Source of the DNA: Enterococcus florum
GTDB taxonomy: Bacteria > Bacillota > Bacilli > Lactobacillales > Enterococcaceae
Reading direction: 5' to 3'
Assembly (NCBI RefSeq): GCF_004309355.1
Contig: NZ_BJCC01000005.1
Location: forward strand, 1-64,000
DNA: 64,000 bases
Under the pieces are notes generated by a model. The model ran no database searches. It was not told where the DNA came from and worked only from the letters and a program-made list of their open reading frames with translations. This document shows positions 25,147 to 34,624 of this stretch, piece by piece. Position 1 is the stretch's first letter. Each line of letters starts with the position of its first letter. Position numbers and translations under genes: made by a program.

Positions 25147-26811
25147 TTATTCTTCGATCGTAACCCACTTGTAGTCATATTGAGCGCCGGCTGCGTGAGC
25201 AACAACACCTTTGACTTTTGGATTGCGCATATGAGACTCAGCTTTTTGGTAAAGAGGGATCATTCCTTGTTCTGCCATGATCACTTTTTCTGCTTCGATC
25301 AGATCTTCCCAACGCTTTTCAGGGTCGTTGGCATCTGTCGTTGCAGCTGCATCTACCAATTTGTCGTATTCTTCACTGCTCCATTTGCCTCGGTTATAAG
25401 AGTTTCCAGTTGTAAATAGGTTGATAAAGCTTGATGCATCCGCGTAGTCAGCACCCCATCCGCCGATTACCACATCAAAGTCGCCTTTGTTTGAGCGATC
25501 CAAACGAACAGACAATGGTACTGGCGCAAGACTAACCTTCACACCATCCAATGTGCTTTGAAGTGCTTCTTGTACATATTCCATCATTTTCTTAACAGAA
25601 TCGGTATCAGAGGCGATGATCTCAAAGTCTAATGAATCGATGTTCAATTCTTCTTTGGCTTTTTCCCAATGCTCTTTGGCTTTCTTCTCGTCGTGTTCCA
25701 GTACAGAGCCTACTGCTTTCGCAAAATCTTCGCCATCTGGAGAAGACATCGTTTTTTCTGGCACCAATCCAGTAGAAGCGATCGAACCGTCGCTCAAGAT
25801 TGAATTTACCAATGCATCGCGGTCAATTGAATAAGAGATCGCTTTACGCAGGTTTTCGTTTCTAAACGGAGAATCCTCTTCGATCTGGTTCATTTCCATG
25901 TAGAAGGTCGATGATTCCGGTTGAGAGACAAACGCATCATCATTGGCTTTTTGTGATGCCAACTCACCCGTTAATACGATGTCGTCTGCTTGTCCATCTT
26001 CAAACAAGTTCAAGGCAGTTGATACTTCTTTCACAACGCTGACGTTGATCTTGTCTAATTGAACGGTATCTTTATCCCAGTAATCGTCATTCTTCACATA
26101 AGCCCATTCTGTATCTGTTCCAGGTCCGTCAAATTCACTCAAAACGAATGGTCCATTGTAAACGGCATTGTCGCTAGTTTTTGCAAAATCTTTGCCATGT
26201 TCTTCAACCACAGATTCTTTTTGCGGGAAGAACGATGGGAATGCCAGCAGGTAGTCAAAATAAGGCGTTGGATTTGCGAGTGTGATCTCAAGCTCATGAT
26301 CACTTACTGCTTTGATTCCCAACTCTTCTTTGTCTTTTTCACCCGCGGTGATCTCAGCTGCATTTGCAACTGGTTCAAACATGTATGCATACTCAGAGGC
26401 AGTATCTGGATCGACTGTTCTTTGCCATGCAAATACGTAGTCATCCGCTACGACATCAGAGCCGTCTGTCCATTTTGCATCTTCGCGTAATTTTATCTTA
26501 TATGTTAATCCATCCTCAGAGACCTCTGCTTCCTCAGCAGCGCCTGCAGGTTCTGGAGCACTCTCTTTGTCTAGGCGGTAAAGCCCTTCATATACATTGT
26601 TAATAGCACTGAACGCATACATATCTGTTGCTATAGATGGGTCCATACTTGGCAATTCCTGTTGGATCACTACATTGAATTCTTTTCCTGATCCTGAACC
26701 ACCTGAAGCAGATCCTCCATCCGAATCAGTGCTTCCGCCACCACCGGTTGAACAACCGGACAATACAATCCCGCATACTGCGAGAAAACTAAACACTCGC
26801 TTTTTACTCAT
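25147..26811 (-). CDS. oppA: Oligopeptide-binding lipoprotein OppA
   Basis: 554 aa. Lipoprotein signal peptide (MSKKRVFSFLAVCGIVLSGC) followed by a Gly/Ser-rich linker and the SBP_bac_5 fold (LPSMDPSIATDMYAFSAINNVYEGLYRL, LREDAKWTDGSDVVADDYVFAWQRTVDP). It captures peptides outside the cell for OppBCDF. It has its own promoter at 26876-26904, separate from oppB, and may be the regulated step: the TnpB-like guide matches part of that promoter. Confidence 0.95.
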   Translation of the reverse strand: MSKKRVFSFLAVCGIVLSGCSTGGGGSTDSDGGSASGGSGSGKEFNVVIQQELPSMDPSIATDMYAFSAINNVYEGLYRLDKESAPEPAGAAEEAEVSEDGLTYKIKLREDAKWTDGSDVVADDYVFAWQRTVDPDTASEYAYMFEPVANAAEITAGEKDKEELGIKAVSDHELEITLANPTPYFDYLLAFPSFFPQKESVVEEHGKDFAKTSDNAVYNGPFVLSEFDGPGTDTEWAYVKNDDYWDKDTVQLDKINVSVVKEVSTALNLFEDGQADDIVLTGELASQKANDDAFVSQPESSTFYMEMNQIEEDSPFRNENLRKAISYSIDRDALVNSILSDGSIASTGLVPEKTMSSPDGEDFAKAVGSVLEHDEKKAKEHWEKAKEELNIDSLDFEIIASDTDSVKKMMEYVQEALQSTLDGVKVSLAPVPLSVRLDRSNKGDFDVVIGGWGADYADASSFINLFTTGNSYNRGKWSSEEYDKLVDAAATTDANDPEKRWEDLIEAEKVIMAEQGMIPLYQKAESHMRNPKVKGVVAHAAGAQYDYKWVTIEE

Positions 26812-26875
26812 AATTTTTACTCCTTACCCTATGCTTTAATTTTCAGAAGATTTTCTACTTTCTGAAGTTGAGTAA

Positions 26876-26904
26876 ATTTTAATAAATAATTATTAAAAAT
26901 GCAA
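26876..26904 (-). promoter_or_regulatory. oppA promoter containing a possible TldR target
   Basis: On the minus strand TTGCAT (26904-26899) and TAAAAT (26881-26876) are 17 bases apart. The spacer contains TTTAA (26897-26893) followed at once by TAATTAT (26892-26886), the same seven bases that open the guide-like segment at 19599. A bound RNA-protein complex here would sit between the -35 and -10 elements. The promoter call is firm; the target call is tentative because the region is AT-rich and only seven bases match. Upstream, to 27223, no gene is seen. Confidence 0.6.
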
Positions 26905-27223
26905 CTGCTTTCTCATTCAAATGAGAAAATATTCATCTTATCTTTTTGCATGAATAGCAAATATGAAACCGCTTATGACCAGATATTCTACCTTTTATCA
27001 AAAGAATTCTCTGATTTTTGTCAGTGGCTCATCCAAGTCTAAACCATTCGAATCATTAGCTATTTATGGTTCTTTTCAAAGATGAAAAAGCTGAAAATCA
27101 TTGCATTTTTTCTTATTTTCAAACAACCTCTAAAACTTTAGTCAAAAAATTTTTTTATTTAAAGCGAACGATTATCACTCTGGATATCGAAAAACACCAG
27201 AAAATTTTTAACTCTGTCTATCC

Positions 27224-27253
27224 TAAAAAAAGAAGATGTTTTTCAACACCTTC
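27224..27253 (-). terminator. Terminator of the sugar ABC operon
   Basis: GAAGGTGTT, loop GAAA, AACATCTTC and a run of seven T on the minus strand, just after the stop of the gene at 27262. Confidence 0.85.
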
Positions 27254-27261
27254 CTTTCAAT

Positions 27262-28314
27262 CTAAACAATTTCTATTACATCCTTTTCTGAATCCTCTGA
27301 GTTCTCATTCGCATCATCGATGATTTCTGAACCTTTCTTTATTTTTCCGCGTTTCACTATACCAACTTGCATCACAATACAGAGCAGCATCAGTGTTCCT
27401 ACGAAGATTTTTGTCCACCATGAACTTAAGGTTCCTTGAAAATCGACCATTGTTCGAATAACTCCTGCAGTCAGTACACCAACAAATGGTCCAAATAAGG
27501 AGCCTACACCTCCGGTAAGCAAGACGCCCCCAATTACACAGGCTGCGATAGCATCCATTTCCAACCCTTGCGCATGTAATCCATAACCGGATAACGTGTA
27601 AAAGGTAAACATGATCCCGGCAAGAGAGGAACTAAAACCAGAAAAGCTATAAACCAGAACCTTGACTTTTTCCACAGGCAGTCCCATTAGCACAGCGGAC
27701 TGATAATTGCCTCCCATAGCATACACCGAACGGCCAAATCGAGTAAAACGTGAGATATATACACAGACAACTAAAAAGACTAAAGCAATCAGCACATTGA
27801 GTGAGATAAAATATCCCGGCAGCAAATAGATCTTGAACTGGGAAATTGCATGAAATGTATTATCAGTAATCGGAATCGTTTTTACATCAATTAAGTAGCA
27901 AACGCCTCGAGCAAAAAACATTCCTGCTAAGGTGACTATCCACGGATGCAGTTTAAAGTATTGAATCAAAAAGCCCTGTAAGGTCCCAAAAACACAGCCT
28001 AACAGCAAGCAGATGAGAACGACCAGAATCGCTGGAGCCCCTGCTCGCAACAGACCTGCAGCAACCATACTGGTCATAGCGATTACGGCTCCCACAGATA
28101 GATCGATTCCGCCGGTTAAAATCGTAAAACAAATCCCGCAAGACAAAACGATCAAATGAGCATTACTGATCAGCAAATTCAAAACTACTCTTAGAGACAA
28201 AAAATTCGTATACATGACAGAGCCTAAAATGAACAACAATAAAAAGATACCGAGAGCAGCCAATAATGGCAGTTGACTCGTTTTTAGTTTCAACTTATTT
28301 TTCAACTGAAGCAC
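27262..28314 (-). CDS. yjfF: Sugar ABC transporter permease, YjfF-like
   Basis: 350 aa, multi-spanning permease of the ribose/galactofuranose (BPD_transp_2) type, with CGICFTILTGGIDLSVGAVIAM and GMFFARGVCYLIDVKTIPI. The annotated start is a GTG overlapping the end of the preceding permease gene by 20 bases; a TTG at 28305 with a slightly better upstream site is an alternative. It forms a heterodimer with the permease at 28295-29314. In E. coli the matching system imports galactofuranose; here the ara genes nearby make L-arabinose a reasonable alternative. Confidence 0.85.
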   Translation of the reverse strand: MLQLKNKLKLKTSQLPLLAALGIFLLLFILGSVMYTNFLSLRVVLNLLISNAHLIVLSCGICFTILTGGIDLSVGAVIAMTSMVAAGLLRAGAPAILVVLICLLLGCVFGTLQGFLIQYFKLHPWIVTLAGMFFARGVCYLIDVKTIPITDNTFHAISQFKIYLLPGYFISLNVLIALVFLVVCVYISRFTRFGRSVYAMGGNYQSAVLMGLPVEKVKVLVYSFSGFSSSLAGIMFTFYTLSGYGLHAQGLEMDAIAACVIGGVLLTGGVGSLFGPFVGVLTAGVIRTMVDFQGTLSSWWTKIFVGTLMLLCIVMQVGIVKRGKIKKGSEIIDDANENSEDSEKDVIEIV

Positions 28315-29314
28315 CTGCTTTCTTTAGAGAAATTCGGGAGGTCCACTCTTTGGTTCGATCAGAGGACAGCAGCACGACAAAAATGACAACGATTGCTTTG
28401 ACCACCATAATCGTTTCTGCCGGAACACCAAAAGTAAAAATGGTAGTTGTTAAGGTCTGAATAAACAGTGCCCCAATCACGGTTCCTCCTAGGTGGAATT
28501 TCCCACCATCCATCGAAGTTCCCCCCAGTACGACGGCCAAGATAGCATCCAATTCCAGGTTCAGCCCATTGTTATTCCCATCCGCACTGGATACATTGGC
28601 GCTTTCCATCATCCCTGACAGTGCCGCAAGAATACCGCAAACAATGTAGCAGAACCACAAAATTTTTCTCGTATCGATCCCTGCATAACGCGCGGATTCC
28701 TGATTGATTCCCACCGCTTCAATGCCTAAGCCTAACGACGTTTTTCGAGTCATTAGATAAATCACAAAGGTGACAGCTACCATAACCAGTGTTGCAAAAG
28801 GTACCCCAAATAAATACCCTCTGCCTAAGAAGGAATACACTGGCGAAGAAATCGTTAATATCTCACCATTGGAAATAATCTGTGCCAAGCCTCGACCGAC
28901 TGTCATTAAAATCAACGTAGCAATCATCGGCTGAAGATTCAAGCGGGCAACCAGCAACCCATTCCACATGCCACACAGCATTCCTGCTAAAAGTCCTGCA
29001 GCAATTGCGACTGGCACTGCTACATTGGCTGTTCCTAAAAGATAAACGGCGACCATCGCTCCTAAAGCACTGACTGAACCTACGGAAATATCAATTCCCC
29101 GAGTTGCAATCACAAGGGTCATTCCCAAAGAGACGATCACTAAGGAGGCTCCACGGTTTAACACATCAATCATCGATCCGTATAAATGCCCATCGGTAAT
29201 GGCAATTTTGAAAAAGCTCGGGGAAAACAGCAAATTAAACAGCAGAATCATCACTAACCCGATAATCGCCCAAAGTTCCTTCATTTTTAATAATTCCCTG
29301 AATTTATTCTTCAT
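28295..29314 (-). CDS. ytfT: Sugar ABC transporter permease, YtfT-like
   Basis: 339 aa permease of the same family, with SLGMTLVIATRGIDISVGSV, LNLQPMIATLILMTVGRGLAQII and GIDTRKILWFCYIVCGILA. It follows the ATPase gene by three bases. Together with the YjfF-like protein it forms the sugar channel. Confidence 0.88.
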   Translation of the reverse strand: MKNKFRELLKMKELWAIIGLVMILLFNLLFSPSFFKIAITDGHLYGSMIDVLNRGASLVIVSLGMTLVIATRGIDISVGSVSALGAMVAVYLLGTANVAVPVAIAAGLLAGMLCGMWNGLLVARLNLQPMIATLILMTVGRGLAQIISNGEILTISSPVYSFLGRGYLFGVPFATLVMVAVTFVIYLMTRKTSLGLGIEAVGINQESARYAGIDTRKILWFCYIVCGILAALSGMMESANVSSADGNNNGLNLELDAILAVVLGGTSMDGGKFHLGGTVIGALFIQTLTTTIFTFGVPAETIMVVKAIVVIFVVLLSSDRTKEWTSRISLKKAGASVEK

Positions 29315-29317
29315 CGT

Positions 29318-30817
29318 TTATACCGCCTCTCCTGCAATAGCTTTCATGATATTGTCTTCGGAAATCTGTTCCTCCGTCAATGTTCCTACCTGTTCGCGAT
29401 CTCGCATTACAATGATCCTGTCGCAGCACCGAATCATTTCTTCATATTCTGATGAAATAAACAAAATGGAGACGCCTTCACGAGACAACTCCAAAATCAG
29501 CTGCTCAATTTCTCGTTTTGATCCGATATCAATCCCACGAGTCGGCTCATCTAAAATCAGTAGCTGAGGTTTTGTGACCAACCAGCGTGCCAGCAGTACC
29601 TTTTGTTGATTGCCTCCTGATAATTCACCGATTTTTTTCTCCGCATTCGGTGTTTTAATGTTTAACAGCTTAATATAGTGGTCGGCAATTTCTCGCTGCT
29701 GCTTTTCATTGATTCGTTTCAGTCCTTTGCGTGCCTGCATGGACAGGACAATATTTTCGCGGATGCTTAAATCAGCTACGATTCCTGACACCTTTCGATC
29801 CTCAGAGCAAAAGCCCATCTGTTCTCTGATGGCTCGTTGCGGATACATTCTTTTGATTTCCTCTTGCCCAACGTAGACAACGCCCTGGTCAAACTGCTGC
29901 GCACCAAACAATAGTTCCGCAATTTCACTACGTCCAGACCCCAGCAAACCGGCTAGTCCAAGCACTTCTCCTTTGCGAATCTGCATAGAATAATCGTAAA
30001 GAACGCCACGTTTCGTGACATTTTTCATTTCGATGAAAACCTCTTCCGGATATTCCTCGCTTTTGCGGAAGGCCCGGGTGTCTTCATCCTTGAACTCCTG
30101 TCCAATCATTTTTGTAACTAACTCCATTTGACTAAGCTGACTTGCTAAATATTTCCCAACAAATTTCCCATTTCTCAAGACGGTAATGCGGTCAGATATA
30201 GCATAGACCTGATCCAGAAAATGGGTAACAAACAAAATGGCCATGCCTTGAGCCTTTAAATTACGTATGATGGCAAACAGCTGCTCCACTTCATTTTCAT
30301 CCAAGCTGGAGGTAGGCTCATCTAAAATCAGCACCCCTGCTGACATATCTACCGCCCGCGCAATGGCAATCATCTGCTGAATCGAAACAGAATAGTTATC
30401 CAATGTTTCAGTAACATCGACATCAATATGTAATGATTTCAACAAAGCAGCAGCTTGTTGATTCATTTTTTTCCAGTCTACTCGCTTTTGTTTCATCGGC
30501 TGTCTGCCAATATAAATGTTTTCAGCCACTGTTAAGTTCGGACACAGATTAATTTCCTGATACACCGTGCTGATTCCTTCCTGCTGAGCTTCTTCTGGAC
30601 TTTGAGGATCGATTTCTTTTCCATTTAGGGTGATGGTGCCGCTGGATTTGGCATGGACACCGGTGATCACTTTGATCATTGTTGACTTTCCTGCACCATT
30701 TTCTCCCATTAATGCATGAACCTCTCCCTTGTAAAGATTCAATTTGACTTGATCCAATGCTTTTACACCGGGAAACTCTTTTGAGACATCGCTTAACGAC
30801 AATACTACTTCACTCAT
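29318..30817 (-). CDS. ytfR: Sugar ABC transporter double ATPase, YtfR-like
   Basis: 499 aa with two ABC domains. The first has Walker A GENGAGKSTMIK and Walker B VLILDEPTSSLD; the second has a degenerate Walker A (GLLGSGRSEIAELL), signature LSGGNQQKVLLARWL and LLILDEPTRGID. This is the layout of RbsA/AraG/YtfR ATPases. It serves the two permeases encoded after it. Confidence 0.92.
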   Translation of the reverse strand: MSEVVLSLSDVSKEFPGVKALDQVKLNLYKGEVHALMGENGAGKSTMIKVITGVHAKSSGTITLNGKEIDPQSPEEAQQEGISTVYQEINLCPNLTVAENIYIGRQPMKQKRVDWKKMNQQAAALLKSLHIDVDVTETLDNYSVSIQQMIAIARAVDMSAGVLILDEPTSSLDENEVEQLFAIIRNLKAQGMAILFVTHFLDQVYAISDRITVLRNGKFVGKYLASQLSQMELVTKMIGQEFKDEDTRAFRKSEEYPEEVFIEMKNVTKRGVLYDYSMQIRKGEVLGLAGLLGSGRSEIAELLFGAQQFDQGVVYVGQEEIKRMYPQRAIREQMGFCSEDRKVSGIVADLSIRENIVLSMQARKGLKRINEKQQREIADHYIKLLNIKTPNAEKKIGELSGGNQQKVLLARWLVTKPQLLILDEPTRGIDIGSKREIEQLILELSREGVSILFISSEYEEMIRCCDRIIVMRDREQVGTLTEEQISEDNIMKAIAGEAV

Positions 30818-30854
30818 GATGCTCGCTCCTTGTCATCGAAATTGTTTAGTTGAA

Positions 30855-30930
30855 GGTGTAACCGAAGCGAGTTGTTTCGGTTACACCGTTTATTCGTTGT
30901 TTAAGGGCTGTGACATCCTAGTCACAGCCC
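30855..30930 (-). promoter_or_regulatory. Two hairpins between binding-protein and ATPase genes
   Basis: GGGCTGTGAC/GTCACAGCCC (30905-30930) comes first after the binding-protein stop, then GGTGTAACCGAA/TTCGGTTACACC (30855-30887). Both are stable and lack T-runs. They likely protect the upstream message or partly stop transcription so that the binding protein is made in excess. Confidence 0.6.
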
Positions 30931-30939
30931 TGCTGGTTT

Positions 30940-31941
30940 TTAATACGGCCGCGGCATATTTTCTTCTACATTTTTTTCATCAAAGATTCCCTCTTCAACA
31001 AAAATTTCCTTTTCAACATCTTCGCCGCTCTTAATTTTTAGAGCAGTTTCCATGATGTCTTCACCTGAAAGCGGATTGCACTCAACTACTGCATTGATTT
31101 TTCCGTCTTTGATCTGCTGAAGAGCATCATTGGTTCCGTCAAAAGAAACGATGATAATATCTTCGCCAGGTACCTTTCCAACCTCCTCAATCGCTTGAAT
31201 CGCTCCCATGGTCATATCGTCATTTTCAGAAACCAAGACATTGATCTTATCGCCAGAAGATTTCAAGAACGCTTCCATGACTTCTTTCCCCTCAGCACGC
31301 GTGAAGTTGCCTGACTGCTGCTCAATAATTTTCCAGTTTTTATTGGCTTTGACGCCCTCTTCCAACCCTTCCGTCCGGCCGACCTGAGCAGAAGAACCAG
31401 TCGTTCCTTGCAGATGAGCAATATTGATTTCTTCCTGATCTTTTCCTTGCTCTTTTAAATAATCCTCCAGCCATGTCGCAGCTTTCACCCCTTCTTCTTT
31501 CATGTCCGCGCCGATCCAGGAAGTATATAGGTCATCTACATTTTTACCAGTGATTTGACGATCCACTAAAATGACTGGGATATTCGCATCCTTAGCTTCT
31601 GTCAAAACTGTTTCCCAACCGGTTTCAACCACGGGAGCAACTGCGATCACATCCACACCTTGCTGAATAAAGTTGCGAATTGCCGAAATTTGATTCTCCT
31701 GTTTTTGTTGCGCGTCAGAAAATTTAAGAGTGATCTTGTCGTTATTTTTTGCAGCATCTTGAACAGATTTTGTATTGGCTGTCCGCCATTGAGACTCTGC
31801 TCCTAATTGTGAGAAACCAATGGTCGCTTGGCCGTCGCCCTTCCCCCCGGAGCTAGCCTCTCCGCCGTCATTGCCACAGCCAGCTAAAAAAGCCCCGCAA
31901 ATTACCAGACCGACTACTGTCTTAAACCAATTCTTTTTCAT
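30940..31941 (-). CDS. ytfQ: Sugar ABC transporter substrate-binding lipoprotein, YtfQ-like
   Basis: 333 aa. Lipoprotein signal (MKKNWFKTVVGLVICGAFLAGC), then the periplasmic-binding-protein fold of the LacI/RbsB type: IGFSQLGAESQWRTANTKSV, APVVETGWETVLTEAKDANIPVILVDR, and VSENDDMTMGAIQAI. The opening GFSQLGAES..WR is typical of YtfQ. It delivers the sugar to the ABC channel encoded next. A paralogue at 32197-33162 is read in the opposite direction as part of a sensor system. Confidence 0.92.
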   Translation of the reverse strand: MKKNWFKTVVGLVICGAFLAGCGNDGGEASSGGKGDGQATIGFSQLGAESQWRTANTKSVQDAAKNNDKITLKFSDAQQKQENQISAIRNFIQQGVDVIAVAPVVETGWETVLTEAKDANIPVILVDRQITGKNVDDLYTSWIGADMKEEGVKAATWLEDYLKEQGKDQEEINIAHLQGTTGSSAQVGRTEGLEEGVKANKNWKIIEQQSGNFTRAEGKEVMEAFLKSSGDKINVLVSENDDMTMGAIQAIEEVGKVPGEDIIIVSFDGTNDALQQIKDGKINAVVECNPLSGEDIMETALKIKSGEDVEKEIFVEEGIFDEKNVEENMPRPY

Positions 31942-32047
31942 TCATTAAACCCTCCTCATTCGTTGATATCTTTAGTCTAACGAAATCTTGTGAACGGTTT
32001 CATTTTTATCTTTATGTAAAAACTTCAAATTATTTAGGTTTTTTTTA

Positions 32048-32063
32048 TTAAAAACGCTTTCTT
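32048..32063. promoter_or_regulatory. Candidate CcpA site (cre) between the transporter and sensor operons
   Basis: TTAAAAACGCTTTCTT is close to the cre consensus. It lies in the 255-base gap between the two divergent sugar operons and could link both to carbon catabolite repression. Confidence 0.6.
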
Positions 32064-32196
32064 GATTATCTTTCGATTTTTCCTTAGAATTCTTTCGAAA
32101 CAGCTGAAATTATAGGATTCCAGTCAAGAGACAGTTTAATAAAATTTATGAATCGTTTATTATTAAAATAGTACTTCACAGATAGGGAGGCCGAGA

Positions 32197-33162
32197 ATGA
32201 AAAAATACTTTTGGTTGTTCATTATGGTAGGAATGATTAGCGGACTTAGCAGCTGCACCCCTGATGAAAAGCAGGAAAATGAAGTAGTGATCGGATTTTC
32301 CCAATTAGGAAATGAGAGTACTTGGCGTGAGCGCAACACAGCCTCTATCAAAGAGGCTGCAAAAAAGGCCAATTACAAACTGCTGTTTGCCAATGGTCAG
32401 CAAAAGCAAAGCAAGCAGATCAAAGATATTCGTTCTTTTATCGCTTCTAGAGTGGATGTGATTGTTTTGTCTCCGATCGTAGAAACTGGCTGGGAAAACG
32501 TGTTGACCGAGGCACGCGATGCAGGGATCCCTGTGATTTTAAATGACCGGGATATTCAGATTGAGGATACCTCGCTTTATCAGACATTAGTAGGGACCGA
32601 TAGTACCGCTCAAGGTAGAAAAGCGGGGGATTTCTTAAAGAAAAAATTCGAAGGAACATCTGAGCAGATTCAAATTGTTGAAATTACTGGAACCCCTGGC
32701 TCCTCGTCTACCGAAAATCGCAGCCTTGGATTTCGTGACTCCTTAAACATGGAGAAACGTTTCGAAATCGTGGAGAGTCAAAACGCGGATTACATGCTTT
32801 CAAAAGGCAAGCAAGCGATGGAAAAGCTCTACCAGCAAAAGCAGCTGACAAACGTTGATGTTATCTTTAGTCACAACGACGACATGACCTTAGGAATTGT
32901 GGAATTCCTTGAAACAACTTCAATTAAACCAGGCAAAGATGTGACTATCGTCTCCGTAGATGCACAACAAGAAGCGATCCATTTGCTAAAAGCCGGCAAA
33001 ATCAACTGCACAGTAGAATGCAACCCAAACACAGGGCCTAAACTAATGTCGACCATCACCCATTTATTGAATGGCGGAAAACTAGAGCCTTGTTATTATC
33101 TGCAAGAGCAGGTTTTTTCTGAATTCAGTAACTTGTCTGCCATACCAGAGCGGGGGTATTAG
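32197..33162 (+). CDS. Sensor-associated sugar-binding lipoprotein, YtfQ-like paralogue
   Basis: 321 aa. Lipobox LSSC after a short signal peptide. The rest resembles the transporter binding protein at 30940-31941 (IGFSQLGNESTWRERNTASI, SPIVETGWENVLTEARDAGIPVILNDR, HNDDMTLGIVEFL). It directly precedes a histidine kinase and response regulator, with one base between its stop and the kinase start, so it probably acts as the sugar sensor of a three-component system. Confidence 0.85.
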   Translation: MKKYFWLFIMVGMISGLSSCTPDEKQENEVVIGFSQLGNESTWRERNTASIKEAAKKANYKLLFANGQQKQSKQIKDIRSFIASRVDVIVLSPIVETGWENVLTEARDAGIPVILNDRDIQIEDTSLYQTLVGTDSTAQGRKAGDFLKKKFEGTSEQIQIVEITGTPGSSSTENRSLGFRDSLNMEKRFEIVESQNADYMLSKGKQAMEKLYQQKQLTNVDVIFSHNDDMTLGIVEFLETTSIKPGKDVTIVSVDAQQEAIHLLKAGKINCTVECNPNTGPKLMSTITHLLNGGKLEPCYYLQEQVFSEFSNLSAIPERGY

Positions 33163-33163
33163 G

Positions 33164-34624
33164 ATGTTGTTCAAACAGGAATATGCATCAAGTATTCGCA
33201 AAGCATTGCATTTCAGTCATAAACTCATGATTGCTTTGACCGTTCTTCCGGTCGTTTTCATTTCTTTATTCTATTTGTTCAGCATGAGGCAATACCAAAG
33301 TATTATCAAGAATGTGAATGATGCCAATGAAATTATGTCCACTGCCCCAACGGAGATCAACAGCGCCCTGTGGTATCAAGTAGCTGGGAAACCACAGGAG
33401 GAAACCCCTCTCTCCGTTATTTTTAGCTATGAACAGCAGTTGGATAAGCTCAAAGAGACCGCCTCTACAAATGAGCATCGACAGACAGCCATAGTAGCTG
33501 CTCGGATTTTAGAAACCGTAGAGCATTACGCCTGGGAAATTGACTCTAACATCAACAACAATTTGCCCATTGAAGAAAATGAGAAGGTTTTAGATGAAAT
33601 TTACGAAGTCAATGATCTCTTAAAAGAGACCTTGGGGGAGTATGTTACTAGTGAGATCAATCGAGCCAATCAAAAAAGTTCACGGATGTCCTCTGTTATT
33701 ATCCTCTTAGTGTTTTTAGAGCTGATTTTAGTTTGTGGTCTGCTGTTTTTTATTCGACAGTTTCAGCATTTTTTGGACCACGCCATTCAAGAGCCGATCC
33801 AAAACTTCTCGCAGATGACCTCCCAAATTTCTCAAGGGAATTGGCAGGCCCGAGTGAACCATGTCCACGTAAAGGAATTGGATTCCTTGGGGGAAGATCT
33901 CAATAAAATGGCGAATCAGATTGAAATCTTGTTTGACGAAAATACGCAAAAACAAAAGAGTCTAGCCCTGTCAGAAATCAAAGTCTTGCAGGCGCAGATT
34001 ACTCCTCATTTTATTTACAATACACTGGATGCCATTTTATCTTTGGCGCAATTGGGTGACAATCAACGCGTACAAGAAGCAACCTATGCCCTGTCAAATT
34101 TTTTCAAAATTACTTTAAATAAAGGAAATGAATGGACGACTGTCACTCAGGAATTAAAACATGTCACTAGTTATTTGGACATTTTAAAAATCCGGTACGG
34201 TCCAATTTTATCGTATGAAATTACGATAGATCCAGCAATTGAAAGCGAATTGATTCTAAAAATGATTTTGCAGCCGCTAGTTGAAAATGCGTTATATCAT
34301 GGCATTAAGCAAAATCGAACACGTGGTTTGATCGAAATCCTAGGCGGTCGAACCGACAATGACCAGCTGTTTTTTACCGTAACGGATAACGGAATCGGAA
34401 TGAACGAGGAAAAACTGGAGGAAGTGAAAAAAAATCTTGCTCAGCTTCCACTAGTGAACAGCTCCATTGATGAGCTGAAGGGCTATGGTCTGTATAACGT
34501 TTATCGTCGTATTAAGCTTTATTTCGCTGAAGATGCTAATCTAATCATTGAAAGTCAATACAAAGTTGGTACATCAGTCACCATTCTTTTGCCCGAAAAG
34601 AGAGAGGAAAAAAATGGAGCATAA
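33164..34624 (+). CDS. Sensor histidine kinase, YesM/LytS-like
   Basis: 486 aa. Two membrane segments (about 25-45 and 180-200) flank an extracytoplasmic domain, then a HAMP domain and a HisKA_7TM-less kinase of the His_kinase type (LQAQITPHFIYNTLDAI, with the phospho-His) and an ATPase region (NALYHGIKQNRTRG, DNGIGMN, GYGLYNVYRRI). The upstream lipoprotein likely reports sugar binding to its outer domain. It shares an overlapping end with the response regulator gene. Confidence 0.88.
   Translation: MLFKQEYASSIRKALHFSHKLMIALTVLPVVFISLFYLFSMRQYQSIIKNVNDANEIMSTAPTEINSALWYQVAGKPQEETPLSVIFSYEQQLDKLKETASTNEHRQTAIVAARILETVEHYAWEIDSNINNNLPIEENEKVLDEIYEVNDLLKETLGEYVTSEINRANQKSSRMSSVIILLVFLELILVCGLLFFIRQFQHFLDHAIQEPIQNFSQMTSQISQGNWQARVNHVHVKELDSLGEDLNKMANQIEILFDENTQKQKSLALSEIKVLQAQITPHFIYNTLDAILSLAQLGDNQRVQEATYALSNFFKITLNKGNEWTTVTQELKHVTSYLDILKIRYGPILSYEITIDPAIESELILKMILQPLVENALYHGIKQNRTRGLIEILGGRTDNDQLFFTVTDNGIGMNEEKLEEVKKNLAQLPLVNSSIDELKGYGLYNVYRRIKLYFAEDANLIIESQYKVGTSVTILLPEKREEKNGA

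Noticed and set aside
27066-27323. Plus-strand 85-codon frame between oppA and the sugar ABC operon
   Set aside because: It crosses the terminator and the end of the minus-strand permease gene and has no ribosome site or recognisable motif.
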